A DNA stretch of 64,000 nt from Pseudomonas sp. MAG733B. GTDB lineage: Bacteria; Pseudomonadota; Gammaproteobacteria; Pseudomonadales; Pseudomonadaceae. Location: positions 5,084,001 to 5,148,000 of the forward strand of contig NZ_CP145732.1 of NCBI RefSeq assembly GCF_036884845.1, written 5' to 3'. The notes below the pieces were generated by a model. That model was not told where the DNA came from, did not search any database, and saw nothing but the letters and a program-made list of their open reading frames with translations. Position 1 is the first letter of the stretch, and every line of letters begins with the position of its first letter. Below are positions 28,024 to 37,001 of this stretch, piece after piece. Position numbers and translations under genes: made by a program.

Positions 28024-28845
28024 ATGCGCACGCTACAACTGGCCGGCACCCACGTACCCGTCATCGGCCAAGGCACCTGGCAGATGGGCGAAGACCACAC
28101 CCGCCAAAAAGAAGAAGTCGCCGCCCTGCGCCAGGGCATCGAACTGGGCATGACCCTGATCGACACCGCCGAGATGTACGCCGAGGGCGGCGCCGAGCAA
28201 GTCGTGGCGCAAGCCATCGCCGGTCAGCGCGACAAAGTCTTCCTCGTCAGCAAGGTCTACCCACATAACGCCAGCCACAAAGGCGTCCCCGAAGCGTGCG
28301 AGCGCAGCCTGCGTAGGCTCAAGACTGACCATATCGATCTGTATCTATTGCACTGGCGCGGCCAGTACCCGCTGGAAGAAACCGTCGAAGCCTTCGAACG
28401 CCTGCGCGAAGCGGGCAAGATCGGCCGCTGGGGCGTGTCCAATTTCGACGTCAATGATCTGCAGGAACTGAACGCCCCGGCCTGCGCCACCAATCAGGTG
28501 CTCTACAACCTGGAAGAACGTGGCATAGAATTTGATCTATTGCCCTGGTGCCAGCAGCACCAGATGCCGGTCATGGCCTACTGCCCGATCGGTCAGGGCG
28601 GCAAGATGCTCGCCAACGCTACGCTCAAACAAGTGGCTGCCCGGCACGGCATGACGCCAGCCCAGGTATCGCTGGCATGGCTGCTGCGGCAGGACGGAGT
28701 GATTGCCATCCCCAAGGCGGTCCGCCCCGAACACGTACGACTCAATGCGCAAGCAGCGCAGTTGCAACTGGAAGCTGGGGATCTGGAGGCGCTGGACCAA
28801 GCGTTTCACGCGCCCAAACGCAAGCAGCGGCTGGCCATGGTCTGA
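28024..28845 (+). CDS. aldo/keto reductase
   Basis: This is a 273-residue NADPH-dependent reductase of the AKR superfamily with the (beta/alpha)8 fold. The catalytic tetrad is visible: Asp and Tyr in LIDTAEMYAEGG (about residues 45-56), Lys in FLVSKVYPHN, and His in DLYLLHWRGQ. The NADP site includes AIPKAVRPEHVRLNA near the C-terminus. Substrates are various aldehydes and ketones; 2,5-diketogluconate-type activity is common in this branch but not shown. The ATG has AAAGGAAA upstream. A DUF1810 gene follows by 27 bases, so the two may be co-transcribed. Confidence 0.9.
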   Translation: MRTLQLAGTHVPVIGQGTWQMGEDHTRQKEEVAALRQGIELGMTLIDTAEMYAEGGAEQVVAQAIAGQRDKVFLVSKVYPHNASHKGVPEACERSLRRLKTDHIDLYLLHWRGQYPLEETVEAFERLREAGKIGRWGVSNFDVNDLQELNAPACATNQVLYNLEERGIEFDLLPWCQQHQMPVMAYCPIGQGGKMLANATLKQVAARHGMTPAQVSLAWLLRQDGVIAIPKAVRPEHVRLNAQAAQLQLEAGDLEALDQAFHAPKRKQRLAMV

Positions 28846-28872
28846 GCCATCACGCTGTCAGAGGGCTTCGAC

Positions 28873-29343
28873 ATGAGAAGCACCGATCAACCGGACGACT
28901 TTAACCTGCAACGCTTTATCCAGGCGCAAGACCCGGTGTTCGACCGGGTCCAGGCCGAACTGAATACCGGCCACAAACGCAGTCACTGGATGTGGTTCGT
29001 CTTTCCGCAGTTTGCCGGGCTGGGCGGCAGCGAAATGTCCCGACGCTACGCCATCCGCTCCCGGGAAGAAGCGCAGGCCTACCTTGATCACCCCCTGTTG
29101 GGTGCCCGGTTGCGCACCTGCACACAGGAAGTGCTGAACATCGAGCAACGTTCGGTGGCGGCGATTTTCGGTCATCCCGATGACCTGAAATTTCATTCAT
29201 CGATGACCCTGTTCGCCCAGGTCGCCGCCGATGACAGCCCGTTCCACCAAGCCTTGAACCAGTACTTCCACGGCATTCTGGATGACTGGACGTTGTCGCT
29301 GATGGACTCAAAACAAGCCCAGTTGCCCACCAATCAGGGTTGA
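28873..29343 (+). CDS. DUF1810 family protein
   Basis: This is a 156-residue soluble protein that matches DUF1810 (calpastatin-like family) well. Visible hallmarks are [21 protein letters not shown] at the start, [17 protein letters not shown] (residues about 36-52) and [14 protein letters not shown]. Family members have been linked to the ADP-ribosyl-binding NADAR superfamily by fold, but no reaction is established for this one. Its 3' end overlaps the convergent polB gene by 36 bases. Confidence 0.9.
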   Translation: MRSTDQPDDFNLQRFIQAQDPVFDRVQAELNTGHKRSHWMWFVFPQFAGLGGSEMSRRYAIRSREEAQAYLDHPLLGARLRTCTQEVLNIEQRSVAAIFGHPDDLKFHSSMTLFAQVAADDSPFHQALNQYFHGILDDWTLSLMDSKQAQLPTNQG

Positions 29344-31671
29344 GAAATCGTCATCGACAAACGGCAGGATCGCGTCCGCCACCGGTTGCAGCTGTTTGCT
29401 GATGTAGTGATCGTAATCGATGGGTGCGCTGCGGATTTCCAGCGGCTCGGGGCCGGCGACGGTGATCACGTAGCTGATCCAGCCACCGTTCTGGTACTGC
29501 CTTGGGCGGCCCTGCCGGTCGTTGTATTCGTCGGCGATGCGCGCCGCCCGCACATGCGGCGGCACGTTACGCTGATAGTCGTCGAGGGTGCGGCGCAGGC
29601 GCTTGCGGTAGATCAGGCGATCGTCGAACTCACCGGCCAGGGTCTTGCGCACGTAGTCGCGCACGTAGTCCTGATATGGTTTGCGGTGGAAGATCATTGA
29701 ATACAGCTCTTGCTGGAACTGCCGGGCCAGCAGCGACCAGTCGGTGCGCACGGTTTCCAGGCCTTTGTAGATCATCTCGTCGGTGCCATCAGCGCGGGTG
29801 ACCAGTCCGGCATAACGCTTCTTGCTGCCCTCTTCCGCACCGCGAATGGTCGGCATCAGGAAGCGTTTGTAGTGGGTTTCGTATTGCAGCTCCAGCGCAC
29901 TTTCCAGGCCGTATTCCTGCCGCACATGCGCACGCCACCATTGATTGACGTGGTCCACCAGCGCCTGGCCGATCTGCGTGGCTTCCTGTTGGCCGTGGGC
30001 GCGGCGCAGCCAGACGAAGGTCGAGTCGGTGTCGCCGTAAATCACCGTGTGGCCCTGGGCTTCGATCAACTGGCGGGTGCGCAACATGATCTCGTGGCCG
30101 CGCAAGGTAATGGATGACGCCAGACGCGTATCGAAAAAGCGGCAACCGCTGGAACCGAGCACGCCGTAAAAGGCGTTCATGATGATCTTCAGCGCCTGCG
30201 ACAGCGGCGCGTTGTGTTCGCGCTTGGCGGTTTCCCGGCCCTCGGCGACCCGCGAGACGATGGCCGGCAAACAATGCCGCGTGCGGGAAAACCGCGCCCC
30301 GCGAAAGCCCGGCACCGAGTCGGCATCGTCAGGATGCTTGAGCCCTTCGATCAGCCCCACCGGGTCGATGAGGAACGTGCGGATGATCGACGGGTAGAGG
30401 CTTTTGTAGTCGAACACCAGCACCGATTCGTACAGGCCCGGTTGCGAGTCCATGACAAAACCACCGGGGCTGGCTTGCGCTGGCTTACTGCCCAGATTCG
30501 GCGCGACGAAGCCCTGGCGGTGCATCAATGGCATATACAGATGCGTGAACGCCGCGACCGAACCGCCCATGCGGTCCACCGGCAAACCGGTGACGCTGGC
30601 CCGTTCCAGCAGGAACGTCAGCAACTCGGTCTTGGCGAAGATCCGCGTGACCAGTTCGCAGTCCTTGAGGTTGTACTTGGCCAGCGCTGGTTTGTCCTCG
30701 GCGAACATGCGGTTGATTTCGTCCATGCGCTGGTAAGGGGTATCGATGGACTTGCCTTCGCCCAGCAGGGTTTGCGCGACGTTTTCCAGGCTGAACGACG
30801 GGAAGCTCCAGGTTGCCGAACGCAGGGCTTCGATGCCGTCGATGATCAGCCGGCCAGCGGCGGACGCAAAGTAATGGTTGCCGCTGCCGTGTTCGCGCCA
30901 CTGCATTTCATCGCCGCCACGCCCCAGTTTCAGCGGTACTGCCAGGCGCCGGGCGTGTTCGTGCAGCACCCGCAGGTCGAACTGCACGACGTTCCAGCCG
31001 ATGATCGCATCGGGGTCATGTTGGGCGAACCAGTCGTTGAGTTTTTTCAGCAGCAGGGTTCGCGATTCGCAGTATTCGAGCTGGAAATCCACCTCGCTGT
31101 CGTCGCCGTTGGCCGGGCCGAGCATGTACACCTGGCGCTCGCCGCAGCCTTCCAGGGCGATGGAATACAAATCACCCTGCGCGGTGGTTTCGATGTCCAG
31201 CGACACCAGTTTCAGGCTCGGCCGGTAATCGGGATCGGGTTTCATCTGTGCATCGAGCACCAGGCCATCGGCCCCCGGCGTCCCGCCAAAACGTACCGGT
31301 GCGGTGATGAAGCGCTCCATCATGTAGCGCTCCGGCGGGCGCACGTCAGCTTCGTACACCTCGATGCCGGCCCGGCGCAGCGCAGTTTCCAGGCGCATCA
31401 ACTGCCCGTGTTGCCGGCAATACAAACCGAGTACCGGGCGATGTTCGAAATCCAGCAGGGCCAGGGTTTTGAGCTCGATGTTTTTCTCGTCGTGTAACAG
31501 CGCCTCGGCCTGTTCACGCTGCGCGGCCGGAATGAACGCCACCGACGGCTGATGAGGCAGGCGGATGCGTCGCGGACCGCTGTCGGTCGCCAGCCAGAAC
31601 TCGACTTCCGTGCCGGCCGGGGTATCGCGCCAATGCCGGGTCAGGACGAAGCCCTGCGGTAAATCCACCAC
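29308..31671 (-). CDS. polB: DNA polymerase II (family B)
   Basis: This is a 787-residue family B polymerase, used in E. coli for replication restart and translesion synthesis under the SOS response. Exonuclease motifs are in order: SLDIETT (Exo I), [10 protein letters not shown] (Exo II), and the KYNLKDCEL region (Exo III). Polymerase motifs follow: [13 protein letters not shown] (A), [13 protein letters not shown] (B), [10 protein letters not shown] (C, catalytic Asp pair) and KKRYAG. The length matches E. coli Pol II (783). No obvious LexA box was located upstream. The 3' end overlaps DUF1810 on the other strand by 36 bases. Confidence 0.96.
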   Translation of the reverse strand: MVDLPQGFVLTRHWRDTPAGTEVEFWLATDSGPRRIRLPHQPSVAFIPAAQREQAEALLHDEKNIELKTLALLDFEHRPVLGLYCRQHGQLMRLETALRRAGIEVYEADVRPPERYMMERFITAPVRFGGTPGADGLVLDAQMKPDPDYRPSLKLVSLDIETTAQGDLYSIALEGCGERQVYMLGPANGDDSEVDFQLEYCESRTLLLKKLNDWFAQHDPDAIIGWNVVQFDLRVLHEHARRLAVPLKLGRGGDEMQWREHGSGNHYFASAAGRLIIDGIEALRSATWSFPSFSLENVAQTLLGEGKSIDTPYQRMDEINRMFAEDKPALAKYNLKDCELVTRIFAKTELLTFLLERASVTGLPVDRMGGSVAAFTHLYMPLMHRQGFVAPNLGSKPAQASPGGFVMDSQPGLYESVLVFDYKSLYPSIIRTFLIDPVGLIEGLKHPDDADSVPGFRGARFSRTRHCLPAIVSRVAEGRETAKREHNAPLSQALKIIMNAFYGVLGSSGCRFFDTRLASSITLRGHEIMLRTRQLIEAQGHTVIYGDTDSTFVWLRRAHGQQEATQIGQALVDHVNQWWRAHVRQEYGLESALELQYETHYKRFLMPTIRGAEEGSKKRYAGLVTRADGTDEMIYKGLETVRTDWSLLARQFQQELYSMIFHRKPYQDYVRDYVRKTLAGEFDDRLIYRKRLRRTLDDYQRNVPPHVRAARIADEYNDRQGRPRQYQNGGWISYVITVAGPEPLEIRSAPIDYDHYISKQLQPVADAILPFVDDDFSTLIGGQLGLF

Positions 31672-31844
31672 TGCAAACCTCAGATTTGATTCAGGGTGAT
31701 GATTCTACGCGTGATCTTTTCGAGGATTACGCAAGAAAAACCGCCGAATGACGTTTTTTGAGTGTTATCTGCCGCTTTCGCCCTTGCCCTGAACGCTTGC
31801 GTCTACGATTCTTCAATAACAACGACAACACCCGGGAAACCGCC

Positions 31845-32285
31845 ATGAAAACCGTCGCGCAACTGCTCAAGCTGAAAGATCAGAAAAACCAGGAAGTGCA
31901 CCAGATCAAGCCGGATCACATGGTGCTCGAAGCGCTGATGAAAATGGCCGAAAAGAACGTCGGTGCCTTGCTGGTGGTGGAAAACGACCAAGTGCTGGGC
32001 ATCATCAGCGAACGGGACTACGCGCGCAAACTGGTGCTGCATGGCCGTTCTTCGGTGGGTACGCCGGTGCGCGACATCATGGTGTCGCCGGTGATCACCG
32101 TGGACACCCACCAGACCGTCGACACCTGCCTGGGCATCATGTCCGACAGACGCTTGCGTCACCTGCCGGTGGTGGAAAACGGCAAGTTGATCGGCCTGCT
32201 CTCGATCGGTGACCTGGTCAAGGAAGCCATCGCCGAACAGGCTGAATTGATTCGTCAGCTGGAGCAGTACATTCGCGGCGAGTAA
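31845..32285 (+). CDS. CBS-domain protein
   Basis: This is a 146-residue protein consisting of two CBS domains: the first (KPDHMVLEALMKMAEKNVGALLVVENDQVLGIISERDYARKL) and the second (VSPVITVDTHQTVDTCLGIMSDRRLRHLPVVENGKLIGLLSIGDLVKEAI). CBS pairs bind adenosine nucleotides and act as energy-status sensors, usually by touching a partner enzyme or channel; here they stand alone. The start MKTVAQLLKLK follows the short leader CGGGAAACCGCC. It is divergent from polB. Confidence 0.92.
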   Translation: MKTVAQLLKLKDQKNQEVHQIKPDHMVLEALMKMAEKNVGALLVVENDQVLGIISERDYARKLVLHGRSSVGTPVRDIMVSPVITVDTHQTVDTCLGIMSDRRLRHLPVVENGKLIGLLSIGDLVKEAIAEQAELIRQLEQYIRGE

Positions 32286-32293
32286 TGCGAGTC

Positions 32294-32384
32294 CTGTAGG
32301 AGCAAGGCTTGCCCGCGATTGAGGCACCTCGGTTTTCAGGCCAACCGAGTCATCGTTCATCGCGGGCAAGCCTTGCTCCTACAA
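32294..32384. repeat. REP doublet overlapping the GST stop
   Basis: CTGTAGGAGCAAGGCTTGCCCGCGA and inverted CGCGGGCAAGCCTTGCTCCTACA. The right arm contains the stop codon region of the glutathione transferase gene (32379). Confidence 0.88.
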
Positions 32385-33008
32385 GGGCGCGGGCCAATGC
32401 CGGGCGAAGACCGGTGCCAGTGTCGGATGCCGATCAATGCGTTCCAGCCACGCGAAAAACCCCGGTCGGGTCGTGCGCAAATGCTCCCGGCTCCCGGCCC
32501 ATCGCGTAATCACCGCGGCCAGCACATCCAGTGCACCAGGTTTTTCGTCCTCCAGATACAGCTCAGCGGAAAACTGGTCGGCAAACACTTCCCAACTCCA
32601 GTGAAGACGCTGCCGGGCGCCAGCCATGAGATTTTCTCGCGACGCCTCATCCGCCCTGACCAGCCAGCGTTCGGGGTAATCGATGATGCCAATGGCCGCA
32701 TAACAATTGCTGACGATGTACACCATCCCGCGAATGACCTGGTCTCGTTCGGCGGCTTCATACGGCAATAACTTCGAGCGGGGAAACATCATCCCGAGAT
32801 GAATCAGGATCGCGGCGCTCTCGGTGAGGATGCCGCCATCGGGCAGTTGCAGCGTGGGGATCTGCTTGAGCGGGTTGAGCTTTTCCAGGGCCTGGGCGGC
32901 CTCCGGGGATGACTCGACATCGATGAAACGATAAGGAATCTCACACAGCTCCAGTGCGGCCTCGATCGCCGCCGCGCCCGAATTCTTATGACCATAGAGC
33001 TGATACAT
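32379..33008 (-). CDS. glutathione S-transferase family protein
   Basis: This is a 209-residue cytosolic GST. The N-terminal thioredoxin-like half begins MYQLYGHKNSGAAAIEAALELCEIPYRF, with the conserved cis-Pro in IPTLQLPDGG and the Glu-Ser pair in LTESAAILIHL that binds the gamma-glutamyl group. The helical C-terminal half holds the H-site. The start at 33008 has AGGAGG 7 bases upstream. The class cannot be assigned reliably from sequence, and substrates are unknown. A REP arm overlaps its 3' end. Confidence 0.9.
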   Translation of the reverse strand: MYQLYGHKNSGAAAIEAALELCEIPYRFIDVESSPEAAQALEKLNPLKQIPTLQLPDGGILTESAAILIHLGMMFPRSKLLPYEAAERDQVIRGMVYIVSNCYAAIGIIDYPERWLVRADEASRENLMAGARQRLHWSWEVFADQFSAELYLEDEKPGALDVLAAVITRWAGSREHLRTTRPGFFAWLERIDRHPTLAPVFARHWPAPL

Positions 33009-33159
33009 ACACACCTCCTTGGGTTGCTCTTTAGTAGCTGACTCAGACCCCGTTGAAAAATTTCTTCGGCGCACTGCATCCAAAACGCTTAGCCAAGGGT
33101 AGTACCTGTAGCAGCCCCTGTTGCTATCGAGCGCAGTACTTACTTTCGGAGAGCTTTTG

Positions 33160-33681
33160 ATGAACGCCAAACAGCTGATTTGCCTTGTCGGATTGTTCAC
33201 CGCCATCCCTGCGGCCTACGCCCAGACCGGCCTGCCCGACAGCATCAAGGTACCGGAGGGGCACAAGGTCGCCATGGAAACCACCGGGGTCGGCGAGATT
33301 ACCTACGAGTGCCGGGACAAAGCCAACGCAGCCGGCCAGACCGAATGGACCTTCGTCGGCCCCAAAGCCGTGCTCAATGATCGCAGCGGCAAGCAGGTTG
33401 GCACCTATTTCGGACCACCGGCCACCTGGCAAGCCAAGGACGGGTCGAAAGTCACGGGCACCCAATTGGCTGTCGCGCCATCGAGTCCGGGCAACCTGCC
33501 GTACCAATTGGTCAAGGCCAACCCGGCCGAAGGCAAAGGCGCCATGAGCGGCGTGAGTTACATCCAGCGTGTTGCCCTCAAGGGTGGCGTCGCGCCGGGC
33601 ACCGAGTGCACGACGGCCAACAAGGGCAAGCAGGAAGTGGTGAAGTATCAGGCGGATTATATTTTCTGGGCGGCCAGTTGA
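33160..33681 (+). CDS. DUF3455 secreted protein
   Basis: This is a 173-residue protein with a signal peptide (MNAKQLICLVGLFTAIPAAYA) and a mature domain matching DUF3455: VPEGHKVAMETTGVGEITYEC, GQTEWTFVGPKAVLNDRSGK, GTYFGPPATWQAKDGSKVTG and the terminal VVKYQADYIFW. Two Cys (in TYECRD and GTECTT) may form a disulfide. It lies 108 bases upstream of an ECF sigma factor gene on the same strand, a frequent companion arrangement in proteobacteria, and may be under its control. Function unknown. Confidence 0.9.
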   Translation: MNAKQLICLVGLFTAIPAAYAQTGLPDSIKVPEGHKVAMETTGVGEITYECRDKANAAGQTEWTFVGPKAVLNDRSGKQVGTYFGPPATWQAKDGSKVTGTQLAVAPSSPGNLPYQLVKANPAEGKGAMSGVSYIQRVALKGGVAPGTECTTANKGKQEVVKYQADYIFWAAS

Positions 33682-33706
33682 GGCCCGGAATCCGACTGGA
33701 CCTCCT

Positions 33707-33730
33707 GGGGGAGCCGCGTTGCTCCTACAG
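33707..33730. repeat. single REP unit
   Basis: GGGGGAGCCGCGTTGCTCCTACAG is one arm of a REP-like palindrome between the DUF3455 gene and the sigma factor gene. Confidence 0.5.
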
Positions 33731-33789
33731 GAGTGCCGTTTGTTTGCTAGATTGCATTCGACATTTCACCCCATTGCCGGCCGAGAACA

Positions 33790-34317
33790 GTGTCCCTGCC
33801 CGAACCGCTTTTTGATTACGAACAGCACCTGGCTCGCTGCGCTCGCGGTGAGCGTCAGGCCCTGCGCGATTTGTATGTGCAGGAGAGCCCGCGGTTGCTG
33901 GGAGTGGCCAAGCGTCTGGTGCGCGACACGGCGCTGGCCGAGGACATCGTCCACGATGCGTTCCTGAAGATCTGGAGCGGCGCCGGGCGTTTTGACCCGG
34001 CGCGGGGTTCGGCCAGAGGCTGGATGTTCAGCGTGACCCGGCATCTGGCACTCAACCACCTGCGTGATCACAGCCGCGAGGTGCAGGGCGATGTCGATCT
34101 GCCGGACGACGTGGAAACCTTCGAAATACAGGAACACTCGGCACGCATCCATCTGTGCCTGGAACAACTGGAACCGGCGCGACGCAGTTGCATTGTGCAC
34201 GCCTACGTCGACGGCTATTCCCACGCGCAGATTTCACACAAACTCGGTACCCCGCTGGGCACCGTCAAAGCCTGGATCAAGCGGAGCCTGACGGCATTGC
34301 GGGAGTGCATGGGATGA
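33790..34317 (+). CDS. ECF sigma factor
   Basis: This is a 175-residue extracytoplasmic-function sigma factor. Region 2 is seen in LRDLYVQESPRLLGVAKRLVRDTALAEDIVHDAFLKIW with the -10 recognition part GSARGWMFSVTRHLALNHLRD; region 4 is RSCIVHAYVDGYSHAQISHKLGTPLGTVKAWIKRSL. It resembles the SigK/RskA-type group. It starts with GTG at 33790 and its TGA overlaps the next gene's ATG as ATGA, so sigma and anti-sigma are translated together. The promoter it recognises cannot be read from the sequence here. Confidence 0.93.
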   Translation: MSLPEPLFDYEQHLARCARGERQALRDLYVQESPRLLGVAKRLVRDTALAEDIVHDAFLKIWSGAGRFDPARGSARGWMFSVTRHLALNHLRDHSREVQGDVDLPDDVETFEIQEHSARIHLCLEQLEPARRSCIVHAYVDGYSHAQISHKLGTPLGTVKAWIKRSLTALRECMG

Positions 34318-35018
34318 TCACCAGACCCACCGACGAAACCCCGGAAGCGCTCGATGAACTGGCCAGTGAATACGTGCTGGGGACGCTGTCGGCCGAACAG
34401 AGAACGGAAGTTCAGCGACGCCTGCACAGCGATATCGGGCTGCGCACCGCGATAGACACCTGGGAACGCCGCTTGCTGGGCCTGACCGAACTGGCCGAAC
34501 CGTACACTCCATCGACACATTTGTGGCGGCGCATCGAACGCAGCCTGAATGCCCTGAACCGCCAACCAACGGCGGCGTCCTGGTGGAACCGCTTGCCGCT
34601 GTGGCGTGGGCTCGCCGGTGCCGGGCTGGCCGCGACGCTTTTGCTCGGCACGATGTTGCTGACGCAAACCACGGTCAAACCGACCTACCTCGTGGTGCTG
34701 GTCGCCCCGCAGGACAAGGCTCCGGGCTGGGTGATCCAGGCCAGCAACCTGAGGGAAATCCAGTTGATCCCGCTGGGCGTTGTGGAGGTGCCCGCAGACA
34801 AGGCGCTGGAATTCTGGACCAAAGGCGAAGGCTGGCAGGGGCCGGTGTCCCTCGGTTTGGTGAAACCGGGTCAAACACTCTCGGTGCCGCTGGATAAATT
34901 GCCGCCCTTGGAACCGAACCAGTTATTCGAACTGACCCTGGAAAACCCCAATGGCTCGCCGATCGGCAAACCGACCGGGCCGATTCAGTTCATCGGGCGC
35001 GCGGTGAAAGTGCTCTGA
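34314..35018 (+). CDS. anti-sigma factor, RskA type
   Basis: This is a 234-residue inner-membrane anti-sigma factor. The N-terminal cytoplasmic helix pair (ALDELASEYVLGTLSAEQRTEVQRRL) binds the sigma factor, and a single transmembrane helix (LAGAGLAATLLLGTMLL, about residues 100-117) follows. The periplasmic C-terminal domain (PTYLVVLVAPQDKAPGWVIQ, LEFWTKGEGWQGPVSLGLV) matches RskA. Its ATG overlaps the sigma stop. Signal-induced release of the sigma factor is known for this family; the signal is unknown. The secreted repeat protein gene at 35164 lies downstream. Confidence 0.92.
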   Translation: MITRPTDETPEALDELASEYVLGTLSAEQRTEVQRRLHSDIGLRTAIDTWERRLLGLTELAEPYTPSTHLWRRIERSLNALNRQPTAASWWNRLPLWRGLAGAGLAATLLLGTMLLTQTTVKPTYLVVLVAPQDKAPGWVIQASNLREIQLIPLGVVEVPADKALEFWTKGEGWQGPVSLGLVKPGQTLSVPLDKLPPLEPNQLFELTLENPNGSPIGKPTGPIQFIGRAVKVL

Positions 35019-35163
35019 GCGGCATCATCAGCCGCACGACAGGTATGTCGCTCGCTCTATCAATGCCGTCGATGTTCACAATCACGTCAATGAAGTTCTC
35101 TTAAAAATTGCGCGGCGTAACATCAGCTCCATACCAACCCATTACACCCCGGAGCACACGATC

Positions 35164-35565
35164 ATGAAACGCCAAACCATCATCAGCATCGCTTTCTCGA
35201 TCTTCGCAGTTAACGCTTTCGCCGCAACTTCTGCTCAACCCGTAGTCGCTGAAGGCGGCGCGGATCGTCTGATCGAAAGCCGTGTGGCTGAAGGTGGTTC
35301 GGATCGTCTGATCCAGAATCGTGTGGCTGAAGGCGGTTCTGATCGCCTGATCGAAAACCGCGTCGCTGCCGATGGTTCGGATCGTTTGAAAGGTAACGAA
35401 GTGGCTGCTGATGGTTCTGATCGCCTGCAAGGCAACACCGTCGCCGCCGATGGTTCGGATCGTCTGCAAGGCAACACCGTCGCCGCCGATGGCTCGGATC
35501 GCCTGAAAGGCAATGAAGTTGCCGCCGATGGCTCTGATCGCCTGAAAGGCAACGCCGTCGCCTAA
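35164..35565 (+). CDS. secreted protein of eight 13-residue GSDRL repeats
   Basis: This is a 133-residue protein with a Sec signal peptide (MKRQTIISIAFSIFAVNAFA) and then eight tandem copies of a 13-residue unit (residues 28-131), with consensus V-A-[EA]-[GD]-G-[SA]-D-R-L-[IKQ]-x-[NS]-x. The first three have EGG...LI; the last five have ADG...LKG/LQG. The DNA repeats are 39 bp at 35245-35556. No other domain is present. Automated annotations of similar pseudomonad proteins read 'phage infection protein', as I recall, without real support. It lies 145 bases after the anti-sigma gene and has its own terminator, so it could be a target of that sigma factor. Confidence 0.85.
   Translation: MKRQTIISIAFSIFAVNAFAATSAQPVVAEGGADRLIESRVAEGGSDRLIQNRVAEGGSDRLIENRVAADGSDRLKGNEVAADGSDRLQGNTVAADGSDRLQGNTVAADGSDRLKGNEVAADGSDRLKGNAVA
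35245..35556 (+). repeat. eight in-frame 39-bp coding repeats
   Basis: Each unit encodes the GSDRL 13-mer. The last five units are more alike than the first three, consistent with recent unit duplication. Such arrays can change in copy number by slippage, so the copy count may differ between strains and should be treated as assembly-sensitive. Confidence 0.9.
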
Positions 35566-35592
35566 GCAAATCGCTTCACCGCAACACCCAAC

Positions 35593-35623
35593 AAAAAGCC
35601 CGGCCTGATCAGCCGGGCTTTTT
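35593..35623. terminator. terminator between the repeat protein gene and the DUF1615 gene
   Basis: AAAAAGCCCGGC / GCCGGGCTTTTT hairpin with A-run and T-run, so it can serve both convergent genes. Confidence 0.9.
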
Positions 35624-35645
35624 CATGCTTTTTTTCAGGTCTGTG

Positions 35646-36731
35646 TCAGCGCGCCATGCAGCGCTGGTAACGCTCATCGACCCGTTTGGCAAACCATGCC
35701 GTGGTGAGTTTGCGGGTGATTTTCGGGCTTTGCAGCACGATCCCCGGCAGTACCGCGCGGGGCAGTGGCCGCCCTTCAGCCTTTTCCGCCAATGCAAAGA
35801 CGCGCTGATAGAGCTTGCTGTTCTCGAACGCCAGCGTGTTGCCCTCCTCCAGTTGATCCCTGATTGTCGGATTGCGCATGTCCAGTTGCTTGCCGAGGGT
35901 GCGCACCGCCAGTTCCGTGGTGCCGGGCATGATCGAACCGTAGCGAACGAGGTCGCCATCCAGCGCCAGAGGGATGCCCGAAGCCCGACTCACAGCATTC
36001 TGGAACGCGGCATTGCGGCTGGCGTACCAACCGGCGTTGAAATCGGCGAAGCGATACAACGGCTGCGGGTAATTCACCGGATAGCCGAGCAAATGGGCGA
36101 TGCCGAAGTACATCCCGCCACGACGGGTAAAGACTTCACGGCGGATCGAACCGTCCACCGGGTAGGGATAATCCTTGGCCTGTTGCTCGGCAAACTCGAT
36201 GCTGACCTGCATTGGCCCGCCGGTGTGCACCGGGTTGAAGCCTGCGAACAGCGTCTTGCCCATGGGCACCATGCCGATGAAATCATCGAAAATCGCGCTC
36301 AGCTCCTTCTCGCTGCGCGCCGCATTCAAGCGGTCGCTGTAGGTTTTGCCATTGGGCGAATTGACCCGCAGCGCGCCACTGACCAATAGACCGGGAATGT
36401 GCGCCGAGGCTGCCCGGCGGTCGATCTCGTCACGGGCGATCTTGCCCAGGCCGGGCACCGTGGGATCAACCTGAAAGGTCGACTCCTGCTCGGTGACGGC
36501 CAGTACCGCACAGAGGTTTTGCGTGGTCGGCGCGATGTTCTGCGCGGCAAACGCCGCATAGATATCCGTGGCCCAGCCCTGGCGGTCGACGGTTTTCGCC
36601 GGTAGCAGGCGCACGATTTCCGCCTTGACCTCGGCGGGTTTGCGCGCCGGTGGCTCCTGGGTCCGTTGACTGCTGCAACCGGCGAGCACCAACAACGCGG
36701 CGAGGCTCATGATCAATCGATGGGCGTGCAT
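35646..36731 (-). CDS. DUF1615 lipoprotein
   Basis: This is a 361-residue lipoprotein (MHAHRLIMSLAALLVLAGC) matching DUF1615. Visible landmarks are CAVLAVTEQESTFQVDPTVPGLGKIARDEI near residues 75-105, FNPVHTGGPMQVSIEFAEQQ, RREVFTRRGGMYFGIAHLLGYP and ADFNAGWYASRNAAFQ. The E-S-T-F, GPMQVS and NAG segments recall lysozyme-like (lytic transglycosylase) folds with a possible catalytic Glu in TEQES, but no activity has been shown to my knowledge. ATG 36731 has AGGAG 5 bases before it; an ATG five codons earlier lacks a site. Confidence 0.87.
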   Translation of the reverse strand: MHAHRLIMSLAALLVLAGCSSQRTQEPPARKPAEVKAEIVRLLPAKTVDRQGWATDIYAAFAAQNIAPTTQNLCAVLAVTEQESTFQVDPTVPGLGKIARDEIDRRAASAHIPGLLVSGALRVNSPNGKTYSDRLNAARSEKELSAIFDDFIGMVPMGKTLFAGFNPVHTGGPMQVSIEFAEQQAKDYPYPVDGSIRREVFTRRGGMYFGIAHLLGYPVNYPQPLYRFADFNAGWYASRNAAFQNAVSRASGIPLALDGDLVRYGSIMPGTTELAVRTLGKQLDMRNPTIRDQLEEGNTLAFENSKLYQRVFALAEKAEGRPLPRAVLPGIVLQSPKITRKLTTAWFAKRVDERYQRCMAR

Positions 36732-37001
36732 GTGGCTCCTGGTCATTCGATGCGCCGGGTCGACGATAAGGCCGATGGCATGGTGCTGGCTATGACCCTC
36801 GTGCAGCGCCGCTGTTCCTTGAGACTGACACAGACCTGAAGCCCATTCGCCTCCAAATCTTTACCTGCACACCGTAATGACAAACGGTTTTTGCAATACA
36901 TTTGGGAACAACTACCATTTGTATCTGGAGTCGCATTTGCGCAAGGAGTACCCGCGCCGTTCCAACTTACCTATCGGCGGCGCGCCGCCCAGGACCGGAC
37001 C

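Noticed and set aside
36873..36930. Possible Fur box before the siderophore receptor gene
   Set aside because: The stretch is AT-rich but no part comes close to the GATAATGATAATCATTATC pattern.
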